Source of the DNA: Paenibacillus sp. J5C2022
GTDB lineage: Bacteria > Bacillota > Bacilli > Paenibacillales > Paenibacillaceae
Assembly (NCBI RefSeq): GCF_025567625.1
Contig: NZ_JAOQJC010000029.1
Location: 1 to 64,000, forward strand
Reading direction: 5' to 3'
DNA length: 64,000 nucleotides
Part shown: one piece after another, positions 37,146 to 47,900 of the stretch
How positions within the stretch are numbered: the stretch's first letter is position 1
How the letters are laid out: every line of letters starts with the position of its first letter
Notes under the pieces: generated by a model
The model's database searches: none
Seen by the model: only the letters and a program-made list of their open reading frames with translations
Told to the model about the DNA's origin: nothing
Made by a program: the position numbers and the translations under genes

Positions 37146-37296
37146 GAGCAGTCATGGACGCCGCTAGGAGTTTTTCTCAGTGGAAGAAAAGGGAAGGAAT
37201 ACTATCTAATTGGACGAATAATAGAGATACTAATGGAATGATGACTGATTCGATTCAAGATGAAATACATCTTACAGATGAAAGCAAGGAGGGACA

Positions 37297-37890
37297 ATGC
37301 ACATACTTTTAAGAATAGTATGGATGATTGTAATTTTATTGAGTTCAGCGGCTGTTGCATGGTTTATTCTAGGATCTACAGCAAACTTTCAACTAGGAAT
37401 GGATTTAGTATCAACCGTCATTTTTGTCTATTTTGGAATACCATCGATATTGTTAATTACTTTATCAATAGTTTTACTTTTCAAAGGATGGATTCCTCCA
37501 TCTCCATGGTATATTATTGCTGTTTCTATAGTAATTTTATGTATGCTGTCCTTAAGTCCAACATTGTTTAAGTACGTAGACACTAGTGGATGGTTAGATG
37601 AGAATGTTACAACTGATTCATTACAAATTACAACGGATAATATGTATGAATATCAAATCGAGCTAATTAATTTATTTCAAAAGAATAGTTATGCTCGTCT
37701 ATATCTTAGAAGTACTTCAACGGATGAAGAAATACGTATTCCATTAGACTTGCCTGTGAAAGATATTGTTGTACTGTTCGTAGAGAAGAATAATAATTGG
37801 ATTAAATTAGAAAAGACATCAGAGGAAGATATTTATATAGTACTCACGACCTCCCAATTTTCCTTTCCTGACGAAAAAAATAAAAATTGA
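37297..37890 (+). CDS. Membrane protein of unknown function in an AT-rich island
   Basis: A 197-residue protein with three or four N-terminal membrane segments (roughly residues 5-25, 36-60 and 70-92) and a C-terminal soluble part of about 100 residues with alternating hydrophobic pattern, likely outside. GCAAGGAGGGACA precedes the ATG, an excellent ribosome binding site. Its DNA is much richer in A and T, with codons like ATA, TTA and AAT, than any neighbour, so recent acquisition is likely. I do not recognise a family. It has no operon partners. Confidence 0.8.
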   Translation: MHILLRIVWMIVILLSSAAVAWFILGSTANFQLGMDLVSTVIFVYFGIPSILLITLSIVLLFKGWIPPSPWYIIAVSIVILCMLSLSPTLFKYVDTSGWLDENVTTDSLQITTDNMYEYQIELINLFQKNSYARLYLRSTSTDEEIRIPLDLPVKDIVVLFVEKNNNWIKLEKTSEEDIYIVLTTSQFSFPDEKNKN

Positions 37891-38286
37891 TGTGAAGAAA
37901 AGAGAAGCGGTGAAGGTGCCATGAAGTTTACTGGCTCTTTACCACCAGCGAATAATCAAATTGGATACGCAGATAAAGCGATTGAATAGTATATATCACG
38001 AGGTTCCATATCAGCTACATAATCACTTTTAATTTTTCAAATGGGAGCAAAGGTTTTTCACAAAGCCAGGTTTCTCGGGAAGCATGTGTTTTTTTAAAAT
38101 TACGACAAAATAGAGCGGACATGAAGAAGAACGCTGCTGAAGAAATCTGAAGCAATGTCTGCATTTCCGACTTTCTTCATAATCGCATAGAATATCCGCA
38201 CAAACCAAATATTAACCTGCAATCACCCAAACAATCTCCTGTAAGAACGGATTTGTGAAGTGATATAATAGATAAATCTACCTATA
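37891..38286. other. AT-rich intergenic stretch with possible gene fragments
   Basis: A 22-codon frame starts at ATG 37921 (MKFTGSLPPANNQIGYADKA) after GAAGGTG and stops at 37989; past the TAG the same frame continues as YISRGSISAT, which looks like a broken short gene. On the minus strand around 38095-38220 a 40-codon frame contains RIFYAIMKKVGNADIASDF and could be another fragment. Neither is certain. The right end holds the promoter of the sensor kinase gene. Confidence 0.4.
38261..38269 (+). promoter_or_regulatory. Extended -10 promoter of the YesM/YesN-like pair
   Basis: TGATATAAT is a perfect extended -10 element. No good -35 is found 17 bp upstream. Transcription would start near 38276, close to the start codon of the kinase. 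Confidence 0.55.
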
Positions 38287-38313
38287 TTGCCTGACGAAGC
38301 TGGTGATTTTTTG

Positions 38314-40110
38314 TTGAAAATCATTGCAAGTTCGCTAAAGTGGAAGCTTATTTTGCTGCTTTCCTTAATTGTAATCGTTGTCATTGCCTCCATTGGCAGC
38401 TTTAACTACGTAGGGAGCTCCCGTGCCATGAAGAGGGATTTGGAAAACTTCAGCGTCCAGATTATGAAGCAAGCCAATCTCCATATCTCCCGCTATTTTC
38501 AAGATAGCGAGCATTTTTTTGAAACGTTGCTGGTTAGCGATGATCTGAAGTACTGGGCGCAAGCGAATTCGTATTACCGCAAGATGGATCAATTTGTAAA
38601 CATGCAGGAGAGCTATATTATCCCTTATGTGACCTACCACCATGAAGCGTTGACTGTTATGCTCTACTCTGAGCATGGCGAACAATTCGTCTATCGAAGC
38701 GATGCTGTACGCCATCTGCATCTGCAAACCCGGTATCAGCTGTCGGAACAGCTCGAGAAGTGGGACAATGGACGTACGGGTATTCAAAGGATGGTGTTCT
38801 TAAGCGAGGATTACCGGGATGAACGCTCTCATCCCATTACGACACCAATCTTACGTTATGTCACCGTTCAGCACATTGGTCAGGAACGAATCGTTGCGGC
38901 CATGGACTTATCTCTCCAGTACATACAGGATTTGCTCAATGAAATCCAATTAAGTCCCGGGAGCTATGCGATGATTGTCAATGATTCGCATATTGTGACC
39001 GCTCCGGATATGGGGCTGATGCATACCGAGATCAAGAAATCCTGGCATCCGATACGCGAGCAGGATGACGGATATTTCTACGATCAGTCAGGGGACGAAT
39101 GGGTGATCTTTCTCCCGATTCCGTCGTTGGATTGGAAGGTGGTGGTCACCGTTCCGAACAATGAGCTGACTCGGAGCATTGCCAAGGTGAGGAATTGGAC
39201 GATCCTGATGACGACTTGCGGATTGCTTGTCGCCGTTATACTGATAGGGATTGCCGCAAGCTCCATTACCAAGCGATTAAAGCAGCTCCGCCATACGATT
39301 AAACGGACGATAACGGGCAATCTCAATAGTCCCGTCGATATTCATGGAACAGATGAGGTTGCGGAGATCGCTGCGGCGTATAATCACCTGCTATCACGAA
39401 TGGATGAGGTCGTATCGGAATTAACCGATACGAGAGTCGTTCAGCAGCGCGCCGTCATGTCGGCCATGCAGGTGCAGATTCATTCGCATTTCTATTACAA
39501 TGCGCTGGAAGCGATCAATTCCATGGCTCACTTGGCCGGGCATCAGGAAATTCGGCAGACGGCAGTTTCCCTGTCCAATCTGCTGCGCTATACCTCCAAC
39601 TTCCAGGATACCGTCGTCACGATACGGGAAGAGATGCGGTATCTGCAGCACTATCTCGCCATTATGAAGCGGGTATATCAGGATGCAATGTCATACTGCA
39701 TTGCGATCGATCCCGCTATTGAACAAGCGCAATGCATGAAGGTGTTGCTGCAGCCGCTGGCTGAGAACAGCTTCAAGCACGGCTATACATGCAGCGAGGA
39801 AGGCATTCATATCGAGATTCGCGGCTGGATGAAGGAGAGCGAATACGGCAAGCAGGTGTATATCCGCATCTCCGATAACGGTCTGGGGTTCTCGGACGTT
39901 TCGCTGGAGAAAATTCGAGAGCAGTTATCTGCTCCTGTCCGCGGTGAGGATTTTACGAAGTTAAATAAAAATGTAGGACTTCTTAATGTCCTATTCCGCT
40001 TAAAAAGCTTCTATGGATCAGATCAGACCAGACTGGAAGCGGGACGATCGGAACAAGGCGGCGCACAATTTACGATTTCATTCCCGTTTATTCCACAAGG
40101 AGGAAGTTAA
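38314..40110 (+). CDS. Sensor histidine kinase, YesM/LytS-like
   Basis: About 598 residues. Membrane segments near residues 8-30 and 298-318 enclose a Cache-like external sensor; a HAMP domain, a His_kinase domain and an HATPase domain follow. The phospho-acceptor region is QIHSHFYYNALEAIN near 392, a small variant of the usual INPHFLYN; the ATP site shows LLQPLAENSFKHGY and ISDNGLGFS. The start is uncertain: TTG 38314 has GGTGA seven bases upstream, while TTG 38287 has no site and lies very near the mRNA start. The regulator gene overlaps its stop by one base. It probably senses a sugar related to the importer downstream. Confidence 0.88.
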   Translation: MKIIASSLKWKLILLLSLIVIVVIASIGSFNYVGSSRAMKRDLENFSVQIMKQANLHISRYFQDSEHFFETLLVSDDLKYWAQANSYYRKMDQFVNMQESYIIPYVTYHHEALTVMLYSEHGEQFVYRSDAVRHLHLQTRYQLSEQLEKWDNGRTGIQRMVFLSEDYRDERSHPITTPILRYVTVQHIGQERIVAAMDLSLQYIQDLLNEIQLSPGSYAMIVNDSHIVTAPDMGLMHTEIKKSWHPIREQDDGYFYDQSGDEWVIFLPIPSLDWKVVVTVPNNELTRSIAKVRNWTILMTTCGLLVAVILIGIAASSITKRLKQLRHTIKRTITGNLNSPVDIHGTDEVAEIAAAYNHLLSRMDEVVSELTDTRVVQQRAVMSAMQVQIHSHFYYNALEAINSMAHLAGHQEIRQTAVSLSNLLRYTSNFQDTVVTIREEMRYLQHYLAIMKRVYQDAMSYCIAIDPAIEQAQCMKVLLQPLAENSFKHGYTCSEEGIHIEIRGWMKESEYGKQVYIRISDNGLGFSDVSLEKIREQLSAPVRGEDFTKLNKNVGLLNVLFRLKSFYGSDQTRLEAGRSEQGGAQFTISFPFIPQGGS

Positions 40111-41198
40111 TGTATCGCGTACTTATCGTAGATGATGCGCCGATTATCCGGCAAAGCGTCTCGCTTGCCGTCGAGCAAGCCGATGCGCCGGTTGTGGCTG
40201 CAGCCGCCGTCCCGAATGGAGCTCGCGCGTTAAAGTGGCTGGAGGAGCATGTTGCGGATCTGTGCATTACCGATATTAATATGCCGCTGATGGATGGCTT
40301 AGAGCTTATCGGCAACATCAATCAATCTCATCCCTCTATGAAATCCTTGATCATTTCCAGTTACGACGATTTTCTTTATGCCAAGAAGAGCATTCAGCTC
40401 CATGCATTGGATTATATTCTAAAGCCCATCGACGAGCAGATATTTCATGACAGTATCTCGAACGCTGTAGAAGCGCTTGCGGCTCATCGCGTACATCAAG
40501 CCTCCGCGATGCTTGTACAGCATCTGCCCAAACATCGCGCGTTAGTGGAGCAATGGAGTCATGCGTTGAAAACGCTGAACGGACTGGCGTTGCCGCTATT
40601 GCTCATGGACACACTGGACTCCATCGAGCAGTGCGCGGCTAATCAGCTTGAGCTGATGCCCTTCCTGTCTATGCTGTGGATGCGAAATCTGCAGGATGAG
40701 CTGGAGCTCTCTCCGGATATGCAGCCCCCCGCCGCCCCCCTGTTCGACGGCTGGAATCGGCCGATTCTGAGACGATCGGAAGCGCGTTCTTACTATCGTC
40801 TGCTTGCCATCCATCAGTTGGAACAATGCGGGTATGAGCTGCTGCGCCAGCTCAAGTCGGAGCATGTGCCGCCTCAAGAGCCGGTTATCGACTGCATACG
40901 TCTGTACATCGCAGATCGCTTATGCGATCAACTGCAGCTGCAGGAGCTGGCCGATCAAGTCTCGCTTAATAAAACATATATGTGCACGATGTTCAAGCAA
41001 GAGACCGGCATGACCATCTGGACCTACATTGTGAAGGAGCGTATGAAACATGCCTGCTCCCTGCTGCTGGAATCCTCTCAGAAGGTGTACGAGATTGCCC
41101 ATGCCGTCGGGTATGAGGATGTAAATCACTTCAATAAGCTCTTCAAAAAGCACTACGGGCTGTCGCCGCTTGAATATAAACGCCGCATAGTCGGTTAA
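40110..41198 (+). CDS. YesN-like response regulator with AraC-type DNA-binding domain
   Basis: A 362-residue protein with a receiver domain (residues 1-125, phosphorylated Asp in CITDINMPLMDG near 55, Lys in YILKPIDE near 105), a linker of about 130 residues, and a C-terminal AraC double helix-turn-helix (LQELADQVSLNKTYMCTMFK and the VGYEDVNHFNKLFKKHYGLS signature). It starts in the kinase stop codon after AGGAGGAAG. It very likely activates the CUT1 operon that starts 150 bp downstream. The receiver has VDDAP rather than VDDE at the acidic pocket, so one of the two pocket acids is replaced. Confidence 0.92.
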   Translation: MYRVLIVDDAPIIRQSVSLAVEQADAPVVAAAAVPNGARALKWLEEHVADLCITDINMPLMDGLELIGNINQSHPSMKSLIISSYDDFLYAKKSIQLHALDYILKPIDEQIFHDSISNAVEALAAHRVHQASAMLVQHLPKHRALVEQWSHALKTLNGLALPLLLMDTLDSIEQCAANQLELMPFLSMLWMRNLQDELELSPDMQPPAAPLFDGWNRPILRRSEARSYYRLLAIHQLEQCGYELLRQLKSEHVPPQEPVIDCIRLYIADRLCDQLQLQELADQVSLNKTYMCTMFKQETGMTIWTYIVKERMKHACSLLLESSQKVYEIAHAVGYEDVNHFNKLFKKHYGLSPLEYKRRIVG

Positions 41199-41211
41199 TC
41201 GAGTTTGTTGC

Positions 41212-41245
41212 AAGAAGTCTCTGGCCCATCGGTCAGAGGCTTCTT
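41212..41245 (+). terminator. Hairpin after the response regulator gene
   Basis: AAGAAGTCTCTGGCC (41212-41226) pairs with GGTCAGAGGCTTCTT (41231-41245), a 15-bp stem with two non-standard pairs and a 4-nt loop. The tail is TCTGCGTTAA, so termination may be partial. A TATAAT at 41315-41320 starts the next unit. Confidence 0.6.
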
Positions 41246-41353
41246 CTGCGTTAATCGGAAGATTGCCCCGATAAGCGCTGAATTTCACCTATAAGTGTTG
41301 CTGCCGACAATCTCTATAATGTGAAGTAAGAGAAAGGAGAGGGTATTCACCAA

Positions 41354-42304
41354 ATGGAATTTGCGAAGAAAGGGCCTCTGCGGCAGCGAACAATCCATCA
41401 AGAATCGTTCTGGAAATTCGTTCGTAAAAATCATGCTTTATACATCATGCTGATCCCTGTAGTTATGTACTTCCTGATCTTTAAATACTTGCCCTTGCTC
41501 GGCAGTGTCATAGCGTTTCAGGAATACAACATTTTTAATGGACTTTTGAAAAGCAAGTGGGTGGGCTTGTACTGGTTCGAGCTGATGTTCTCCAATCCGT
41601 ATTACGGGAAGATCATCTGGAATACGCTCATTATCAGCCTCTATCAGATCGTCTTTGCTTTTCCGGCCCCGATTATTCTCGCGTGCTTGCTTAATGAAAT
41701 ACGGATGATGACGTATAAACGAACGATTCAAACGGTACTCTATTTGCCGCATTTTCTGTCATGGACGCTCGTGTACGGACTCGCCTTCATGCTGTTCTCC
41801 ACGGAATCGGGATTGGCAACCGCCATGCTGAAGCTCTTGGAGCAGGACGCTGTCTCCATACTGGGAGTCGCTGATTATTTCCGGACGGTCGTGGTCAGTG
41901 CAGGGATCTGGAAGGAGATGGGCTGGAGCGCGATCATCTTCCTGGCGGCGCTGTCAGGCATTAATCCAAGCCTGTACGAGGCGGCTACAATAGACGGCGC
42001 CAACCGTTGGAAGCAGTTCTTACATGTCACGCTTCCGGGACTGCTGCCGGCCATTATGATCTTGCTGTTATTGAAAATTGGCAACATTATGGACGTCGGC
42101 TTCGAGCAAATCTTTATATTCCTGACGCCCACAACGACTGAGGTAGGAGAGGTATTGGACACCTACGCCTACAAATCAGGTATTATCGGAGGACAGTACA
42201 GCTTCACAACCGCAATCGGCTTGTTCAAATCCGTCATCGGCTTTATTCTGCTGCTGGGGGCCAATGCAGCCAGTAAGGCTGCTACAGGCGAGTCCTTATA
42301 CTAG
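41354..42304 (+). CDS. CUT1 sugar ABC transporter permease (LplB-like)
   Basis: A 316-residue membrane protein with six hydrophobic segments and the EAA loop EAATIDGANRWKQFLHVTLP near residue 210. AAAGGAGAGGG lies about 14 bases before the ATG. It is the first gene of the second importer, followed after 20 bp by its partner. Like the first importer, no ATPase gene is present and a shared MsmX-type ATPase is presumed. The nearby heparinase-like enzyme suggests an acidic oligosaccharide as cargo. Confidence 0.92.
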   Translation: MEFAKKGPLRQRTIHQESFWKFVRKNHALYIMLIPVVMYFLIFKYLPLLGSVIAFQEYNIFNGLLKSKWVGLYWFELMFSNPYYGKIIWNTLIISLYQIVFAFPAPIILACLLNEIRMMTYKRTIQTVLYLPHFLSWTLVYGLAFMLFSTESGLATAMLKLLEQDAVSILGVADYFRTVVVSAGIWKEMGWSAIIFLAALSGINPSLYEAATIDGANRWKQFLHVTLPGLLPAIMILLLLKIGNIMDVGFEQIFIFLTPTTTEVGEVLDTYAYKSGIIGGQYSFTTAIGLFKSVIGFILLLGANAASKAATGESLY

Positions 42305-42324
42305 CGCAATAATGGAGGTCTACA

Positions 42325-43203
42325 ATGGTTATTCGCAAATCAATAGGAGAGCGTATATTCGATGCTTCCAACTATACTTTGCTGGCCTTGCTGGGGCTGC
42401 TGTCCTTGCTCCCTATTCTTCATGTCGTCGCGGGTTCCTTCAGTTCTCCTAATGCGATCATCCATAACCACGTGTTTTTGTGGCCGGTTGAACCTACGAT
42501 GGAACATGTGAATACGGTCGCTGCCAATGCGGACTTCTGGCGGGCAGTATGGATGACGGTCAAGGTGACGGCGATCGGCACTTTGCTCAACATATTATTG
42601 ACGGTCATGGGCTCTTATCCGTTATCCAAGGCGAATCTGCGCGGCAGAAAAGGGATAATGCTCTTTATTCTGGTGACGATGATCTTCCAAGCGCCGATCA
42701 TTCCCGTATTTATGCTGATCAAAGAGCTGCACCTGCTTAATACGATGTGGGCGCTGATCATTCCGAGCGCCATTAGTGCCTTTAATATGATATTGTGCAC
42801 AACCTTTTTCCGGGGCTTGCCGGAGGAGTTGTTCGAAGCGGCCAAGATAGACGGCATGAATGATTACCGCATCGTCTTCCAGATCGCGTTGCCGCTGTCC
42901 AAGCCGATTATGATGACGCTTATCTTATTCTATGCCGTCGGCCACTGGAACAGCTATATGGGACCGCTCATGTATATTACCGATCGTTCCCTTCAGACCT
43001 TGCAGCTGTACATCTATTATATGATGGCAGGCTCTATGAGCGATATCGGGATGTCGCCCATCTCGGACGTATCGCTCTCTCTCGTACCGAAAGCGCTGGA
43101 GATGGCGACGATCGTCCTTGCCACTGCTCCGATCGTCGTACTCTATCCTTTCTTCCAGAAGCACTTCGTGAAAGGAGCCATGATCGGTTCCCTGAAGGGC
43201 TAG
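42325..43203 (+). CDS. CUT1 sugar ABC transporter permease (LplC-like)
   Basis: A 292-residue permease with six membrane segments, the EAA loop EAAKIDGMNDYRIVFQIALP near residue 173 and the LplC-type end FFQKHFVKGAMIGSLKG. AATGGAGG lies before the ATG. With the preceding LplB-like protein it forms the channel; the binding lipoprotein gene follows 94 bp later. Confidence 0.92.
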   Translation: MVIRKSIGERIFDASNYTLLALLGLLSLLPILHVVAGSFSSPNAIIHNHVFLWPVEPTMEHVNTVAANADFWRAVWMTVKVTAIGTLLNILLTVMGSYPLSKANLRGRKGIMLFILVTMIFQAPIIPVFMLIKELHLLNTMWALIIPSAISAFNMILCTTFFRGLPEELFEAAKIDGMNDYRIVFQIALPLSKPIMMTLILFYAVGHWNSYMGPLMYITDRSLQTLQLYIYYMMAGSMSDIGMSPISDVSLSLVPKALEMATIVLATAPIVVLYPFFQKHFVKGAMIGSLKG

Positions 43204-43297
43204 CGATCCCTTCCACGTACAGATATGACGCCGTATGGCTTCATATAGAAGTAAGCATGTCAAGCAACTTACAGACCTACTAAGGAGGGTATTATCA

Positions 43298-44863
43298 ATG
43301 AAAGCACCGTTGAAACAGAGCGCAATGTTGTTGCTGCTGCTGGCTATGGTCATGGCAGGCTGCAGCAACAATAACGGCAGCAGTGTCAAACAAGAACCGA
43401 CAGCTGCTGCAACCGCTGCCGCTACCGCCATTCCGGGGGACGAACAGAAAACAGAAGAGCCGGCGCACATCGAGATTTACTTGTCGGACAATAACGCCCA
43501 AATACCAAGCGGAGCATCCATGGACGTTCCAACTATCCGTTATCTGGCGGAGCAGACCAATACCGATCTGGATCTGGTATTCTTCCCGCATACGGCGATG
43601 ACCGATCAGGTGAAGCTGCGGATTGCCTCCGGACAAATTCCCGATGTCATCCTGGATGGCGGACTCCATCGCGAGCTGTATTATAATGATCAGCTGCTGC
43701 CGCTTAACGATTTGCTTCAGGAGCATGGTCAAGACCTGCTGAAAGTGATTCCTCAGGCGGCATGGGATTCTGTCACGCGCAATGGCCGAATATTGGGCAT
43801 TCCCCGCTTGCTGGAAGGCAATACGCTGACTCAGCGCGTGCTGTTCGTCCGTCAGGATCTACTGGATAAAGGGGGCTACACGAAGACTCCCGCCACGCCG
43901 GACGATCTGCTGGACATGTTCCGCGCCATCAAGCAAGGCTCACCGGATGTCTATCCGTACAGCGCGCGCGAGAACTTCGCCTGGTTCGATAATATTATCG
44001 GCATGTGGGGGGTATCCGTCTGGGGCGGGGAGTGGATGGAAGCATCCCAAGAAGTGATTCCGTATACGATTCATCCGCGCATGAAGGAAGCGCTGGCCTA
44101 TCTTCGTCAGATGAACGAGGAGAAGCTTCTTGATCCGGAGTTCATGATCAACAACCGCAATACGTGGGAGCAAAAAATTCAAAGCGGTCAGACGGCCGTC
44201 TGGACTCATGCCGCCAACTTGGCCTGGGATTGGCAAAATCGCTTAAATCAATCGATCCCGGATCAAACGCCAAAGGTGACAACTTTCAATACGCCAAAAG
44301 CCGCAGGTGTCGAACAAGCCGGCTTCCAGCGCACACCATTTAACGGTGTGGTGAATATTAGCAAACAAGCCGAAAATCCGGAAGCCATTATTCGGTTGTT
44401 CAACTTCCTGGTGACAGAAGCAGGGAATAAATTCATCTATTTCGGTGTGCCCGGGGTGACTCATACCGAACAGGACGGCAATATTTTCTACAACAAGCAG
44501 CAGGATACGGACGACAAGACATTGGGCTGGCGCAACCTCTCGTTCAATGTAGCTAGCTGGAACAAAGACTACGCGGCGTTATCTCTGGGGCAGGAAGCCG
44601 TTGAAGTGCTCGACCGCTTCTATAGCGTGGCGGCAACCGATGGATTCGATCCCCAGTTGATGAACATGACGACACCGCGCTCTCCATTGCCGGAAGTAGG
44701 CGACTTCGGCGCTCCGAATTCGCTGTTCATTCAAGCGGCAACAAAAATAATTATGGGCGAAGAGCCTGTCGATTACTTCGATCAATACGTAACTGAGTGG
44801 CGCAAAATGGGAGGAGAGGCGCTCATTAAGGAAGCGACTCATAATTTTAAAGAAGGCATCTAG
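43298..44863 (+). CDS. Extracellular solute-binding lipoprotein of the second CUT1 importer
   Basis: A 521-residue protein with the lipoprotein signal LLLLLAMVMAGCSNNN (Cys near residue 22), an Ala/Thr-rich linker, and a type-1 sugar-binding body. ATG 43298 follows AAGGAGGGTATTATCA; an upstream in-frame ATG at 43235 would put 21 extra polar residues before the signal. Its place after the permeases is reversed relative to the first importer. A strong hairpin follows it, so expression of the following lyase gene may be lower or separate. Confidence 0.92.
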   Translation: MKAPLKQSAMLLLLLAMVMAGCSNNNGSSVKQEPTAAATAAATAIPGDEQKTEEPAHIEIYLSDNNAQIPSGASMDVPTIRYLAEQTNTDLDLVFFPHTAMTDQVKLRIASGQIPDVILDGGLHRELYYNDQLLPLNDLLQEHGQDLLKVIPQAAWDSVTRNGRILGIPRLLEGNTLTQRVLFVRQDLLDKGGYTKTPATPDDLLDMFRAIKQGSPDVYPYSARENFAWFDNIIGMWGVSVWGGEWMEASQEVIPYTIHPRMKEALAYLRQMNEEKLLDPEFMINNRNTWEQKIQSGQTAVWTHAANLAWDWQNRLNQSIPDQTPKVTTFNTPKAAGVEQAGFQRTPFNGVVNISKQAENPEAIIRLFNFLVTEAGNKFIYFGVPGVTHTEQDGNIFYNKQQDTDDKTLGWRNLSFNVASWNKDYAALSLGQEAVEVLDRFYSVAATDGFDPQLMNMTTPRSPLPEVGDFGAPNSLFIQAATKIIMGEEPVDYFDQYVTEWRKMGGEALIKEATHNFKEGI

Positions 44864-44903
44864 CTTCTAGCGAAACAGCCAGACTCACAGATTGATGGCA
44901 AGC

Positions 44904-44956
44904 AGCAAGAAGGAGAGGATCCACCGCAATGGGTGACTCCTCTTCCTTCTTGCTTG
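44904..44956 (+). terminator. Hairpin between the importer and the lyase gene
   Basis: AGCAAGAAGGAGAGGA (44904-44919) pairs with TCCTCTTCCTTCTTGCT (about 44938-44954) with one bulged base. TGTCTTATAAAA follows, a weak T-tail. It may act as a partial terminator before the 1649-codon gene. Confidence 0.65.
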
Positions 44957-44984
44957 TCTTATAAAACCAAGGGAGTGATGTCAT

Positions 44985-47900
44985 GTGAAGGATGCAAGGA
45001 GAAGGATGGTTAACGGAGGAGTGATGGGTCTCGTAATGGCCGCTGTTGTGTCGAGTCTGCTGCTGTTGTATGGTGTACCGTTTTCCGGATTTGTGAAAGC
45101 GGTTGCAGACAATTCCGGCGCATCAGAGCCGCTGCCGCTGCTGAACAATGGAAGCTTCGAAGCGGTTGACGGCAGCTTGCCTCAGGGTTGGAATATATCC
45201 ACCTATACCGGGACGCCCACTGTTGCGGCGGACAGCCAGCAAGCCTATGACAGCCAATATTCAGTTAAGCTGAGCGCTTCTTCAAAGGGCAGAGCCAGCG
45301 TCCATCAGATCGCATCGGTGAAAGGCGACACCACCTATGAGCTTACGGCGTGGGTCAAGCTCGATCAATTGGCTTCGAGCGATCGGGGGGCGACGATCCG
45401 GCTTCAATTCTACGACCAGGCGTACAATTCCGTCGGTTCTTCTTTATTCGCCGGCAATTGGACAGGCACTCAGGATTGGCGGAAAATCACCTACAGCTTC
45501 CGCACGCCTGCCGATACTACACGGCTGCATGTCGAAAATTTTTTATGGAATGCGGTTGGAACTGTGTGGTTCGACAATATGACGCTGACCGAGCTAAAGC
45601 CTTGGGAATCTGCCAATATGCTGCTTAATCCAAGTCTGGATTCCGTCGTGAATGGCTTTCCGGAAGCCTGGTCAAAGCAAACGAATAGCGGCGCACCTGT
45701 ATTTGAAGCGGAGCTTCTGCAGCCTTACGCTGGTGAGGCCGCATTGCGAATCAGCGCCGAAGCGCCCACGCGAGCCAAAATATCGCAGACAGTCTCCATC
45801 CAAGCCAACAAGGATTATTATTTGTCCTTCTGGGTCAAAACGGAGCAGCTTGTATCCCCTGATCTCGGCTCCACTGTAAGGCTGCAGATGTTCAATAGCA
45901 ATTGGGGAAAGCTCGGAGACAATATCATGATCGGGAGCTGGAAAGGCGACAAGGAGTGGACGAAGGTAAGCTTCAGCTTCCGTTCACCGGATACAGCGGC
46001 TCTGCTTATGATAGAACCTTATCTCTGGCATGCTACCGGCTCTGTGTCGTTCGATCACTTCCATCTGGAGGAGAGCGGATGGTTAGTCTCCATGTTCAAG
46101 AATGGACATCCCAGACTGCTTGCAGACGATGCCAGATTCGCAGAGATTGCTTCCCATATCGCAACTGACCCGGTTGCCGCCAGATGGTATCAGGATGTGA
46201 AGGCGCAGGCGGATGCGATGCTGAGCGAGCCGGTCGCAACTTATTCCATTCCGGACGGCTTGCGCCTGCTGGATACAAGCCGTCTGGTGCTTAAGCGAAT
46301 CTACACGCTGGCCATGATGTATCATCTGGATCAGAATCCCGCCTATGCGGAACGTGCATGGATGGAGCTGAATGCCGCAGCCTCCTTCCCGGATTGGAAT
46401 CCCAGGCACTTCCTGGATACGGCTGAGATGACGCACGCATTTGCCATCGGATACGATTGGCTCTATGACTACTGGACGACGGATCGAAAAGATACGATAC
46501 GGGATGCCATCGCCACGAAAGGACTAATGCCCGGCTTGAGCCAATACGAGACGGCGACTTGGCCTTCGAAGCTGCATAATTGGAATATCGTATGCAACGG
46601 CGGTCTGCTTGCCGGAGCGCTGGCGATTGGCGATGAGCCGGCATACGGACATCTCGCAGACAACATTATTCGTCAATCATTGGAGTCCATTCCGAAAGCG
46701 ATCTCCCAATTCGCTCCGAACGGCGGCTGGTTCGAAGGTTACGGTTACTGGGAATATGCCGCACATTACTTGGCTCTCTACTTGGGCGGATTGGAAGCTG
46801 TCATCGGCACGAGCTTCGGCCTGTCCGATTCGCCAGGCGTCTCGGAGACCGCCAGCTTCCCCATCTATATGGAAGGACCGACTGGGAGGGCCTTTAATTT
46901 CTCCGACAGCGGTTCAGGGACGCTCGCGGCTCCCCAGATGCTCTGGTTCGCACAAAAATTTGACAATCCCCTGTATCAATGGGCCAGAGAAGGCTCTATT
47001 GGCACTCCGCAAGCCTTGCTATGGTACACGCCTAACAGCTACACAGGTCCGGCGGCTAATGGATTGGAGAAGGATCGACTGTATTCCCATGCGCAAGTCG
47101 GATTGATGAGAAGTGCATGGGAATCTCCACATGCCGTATTTGCAGGGTTCAAGGGGGCTGTTGCGGATTCGAGTCACAAGCACTTGGATGCCGGAGAATT
47201 CATTGTTGATGCGCTTGGCGTCCGCTGGGCAAGCGCGTTAGGGCCGGATAATTATAATTTGCCCGGCTATTTCGATCGCAGCAACCAACGATGGAGCTAT
47301 TACCGGCTTCGCTCGGAAGGCACGAATACGCTTGTCATCGGCCCTGACGGAGGAAGGGAGCAGAATTACGAGGTCGCGGCCCCTATTACCGATTTCCAGT
47401 CATCGCCGTCCGAGGTCTATGCGATTGCCGATTTGACTCCTGTATATGCCGATAAGGCGGTTAGCACAAAGCGCGGTCTCAAGCTATTTCATGATCGCCG
47501 ATATATTTTGCTTCAGGACGAAGTGGTCACTTCTCAAGCAGAGGATATCTGGTGGTTCATGCATACCGTTACTGGAATCGAGAGCATTAGCGGGGATGGC
47601 AAGGAAGCGACATTGGAGCAGGATGGCAAACGTCTCTGGCTGCGTATTCTGTCAAGCCAGGGCGAATTCCAGTACATGGACGCCGAGCCGCTTCCTCAGA
47701 CAGCAGATCCGGCTGGTCAAAATACCAATGCGGGTGTGAAAAAGCTTGTCATTCATGAGCCCAATACGCAGCAGCTGCAGCTGTCTGTTCTCATGGTGCC
47801 GCTTCAGCCTTGGGAGTCGCCGCCATCTTCTCAACAACTGCCTGCGGTAACCAGCTTATCGAGCTGGTCGTTGCCTGGCGGGGCTTCCTCCTTATTGTCG

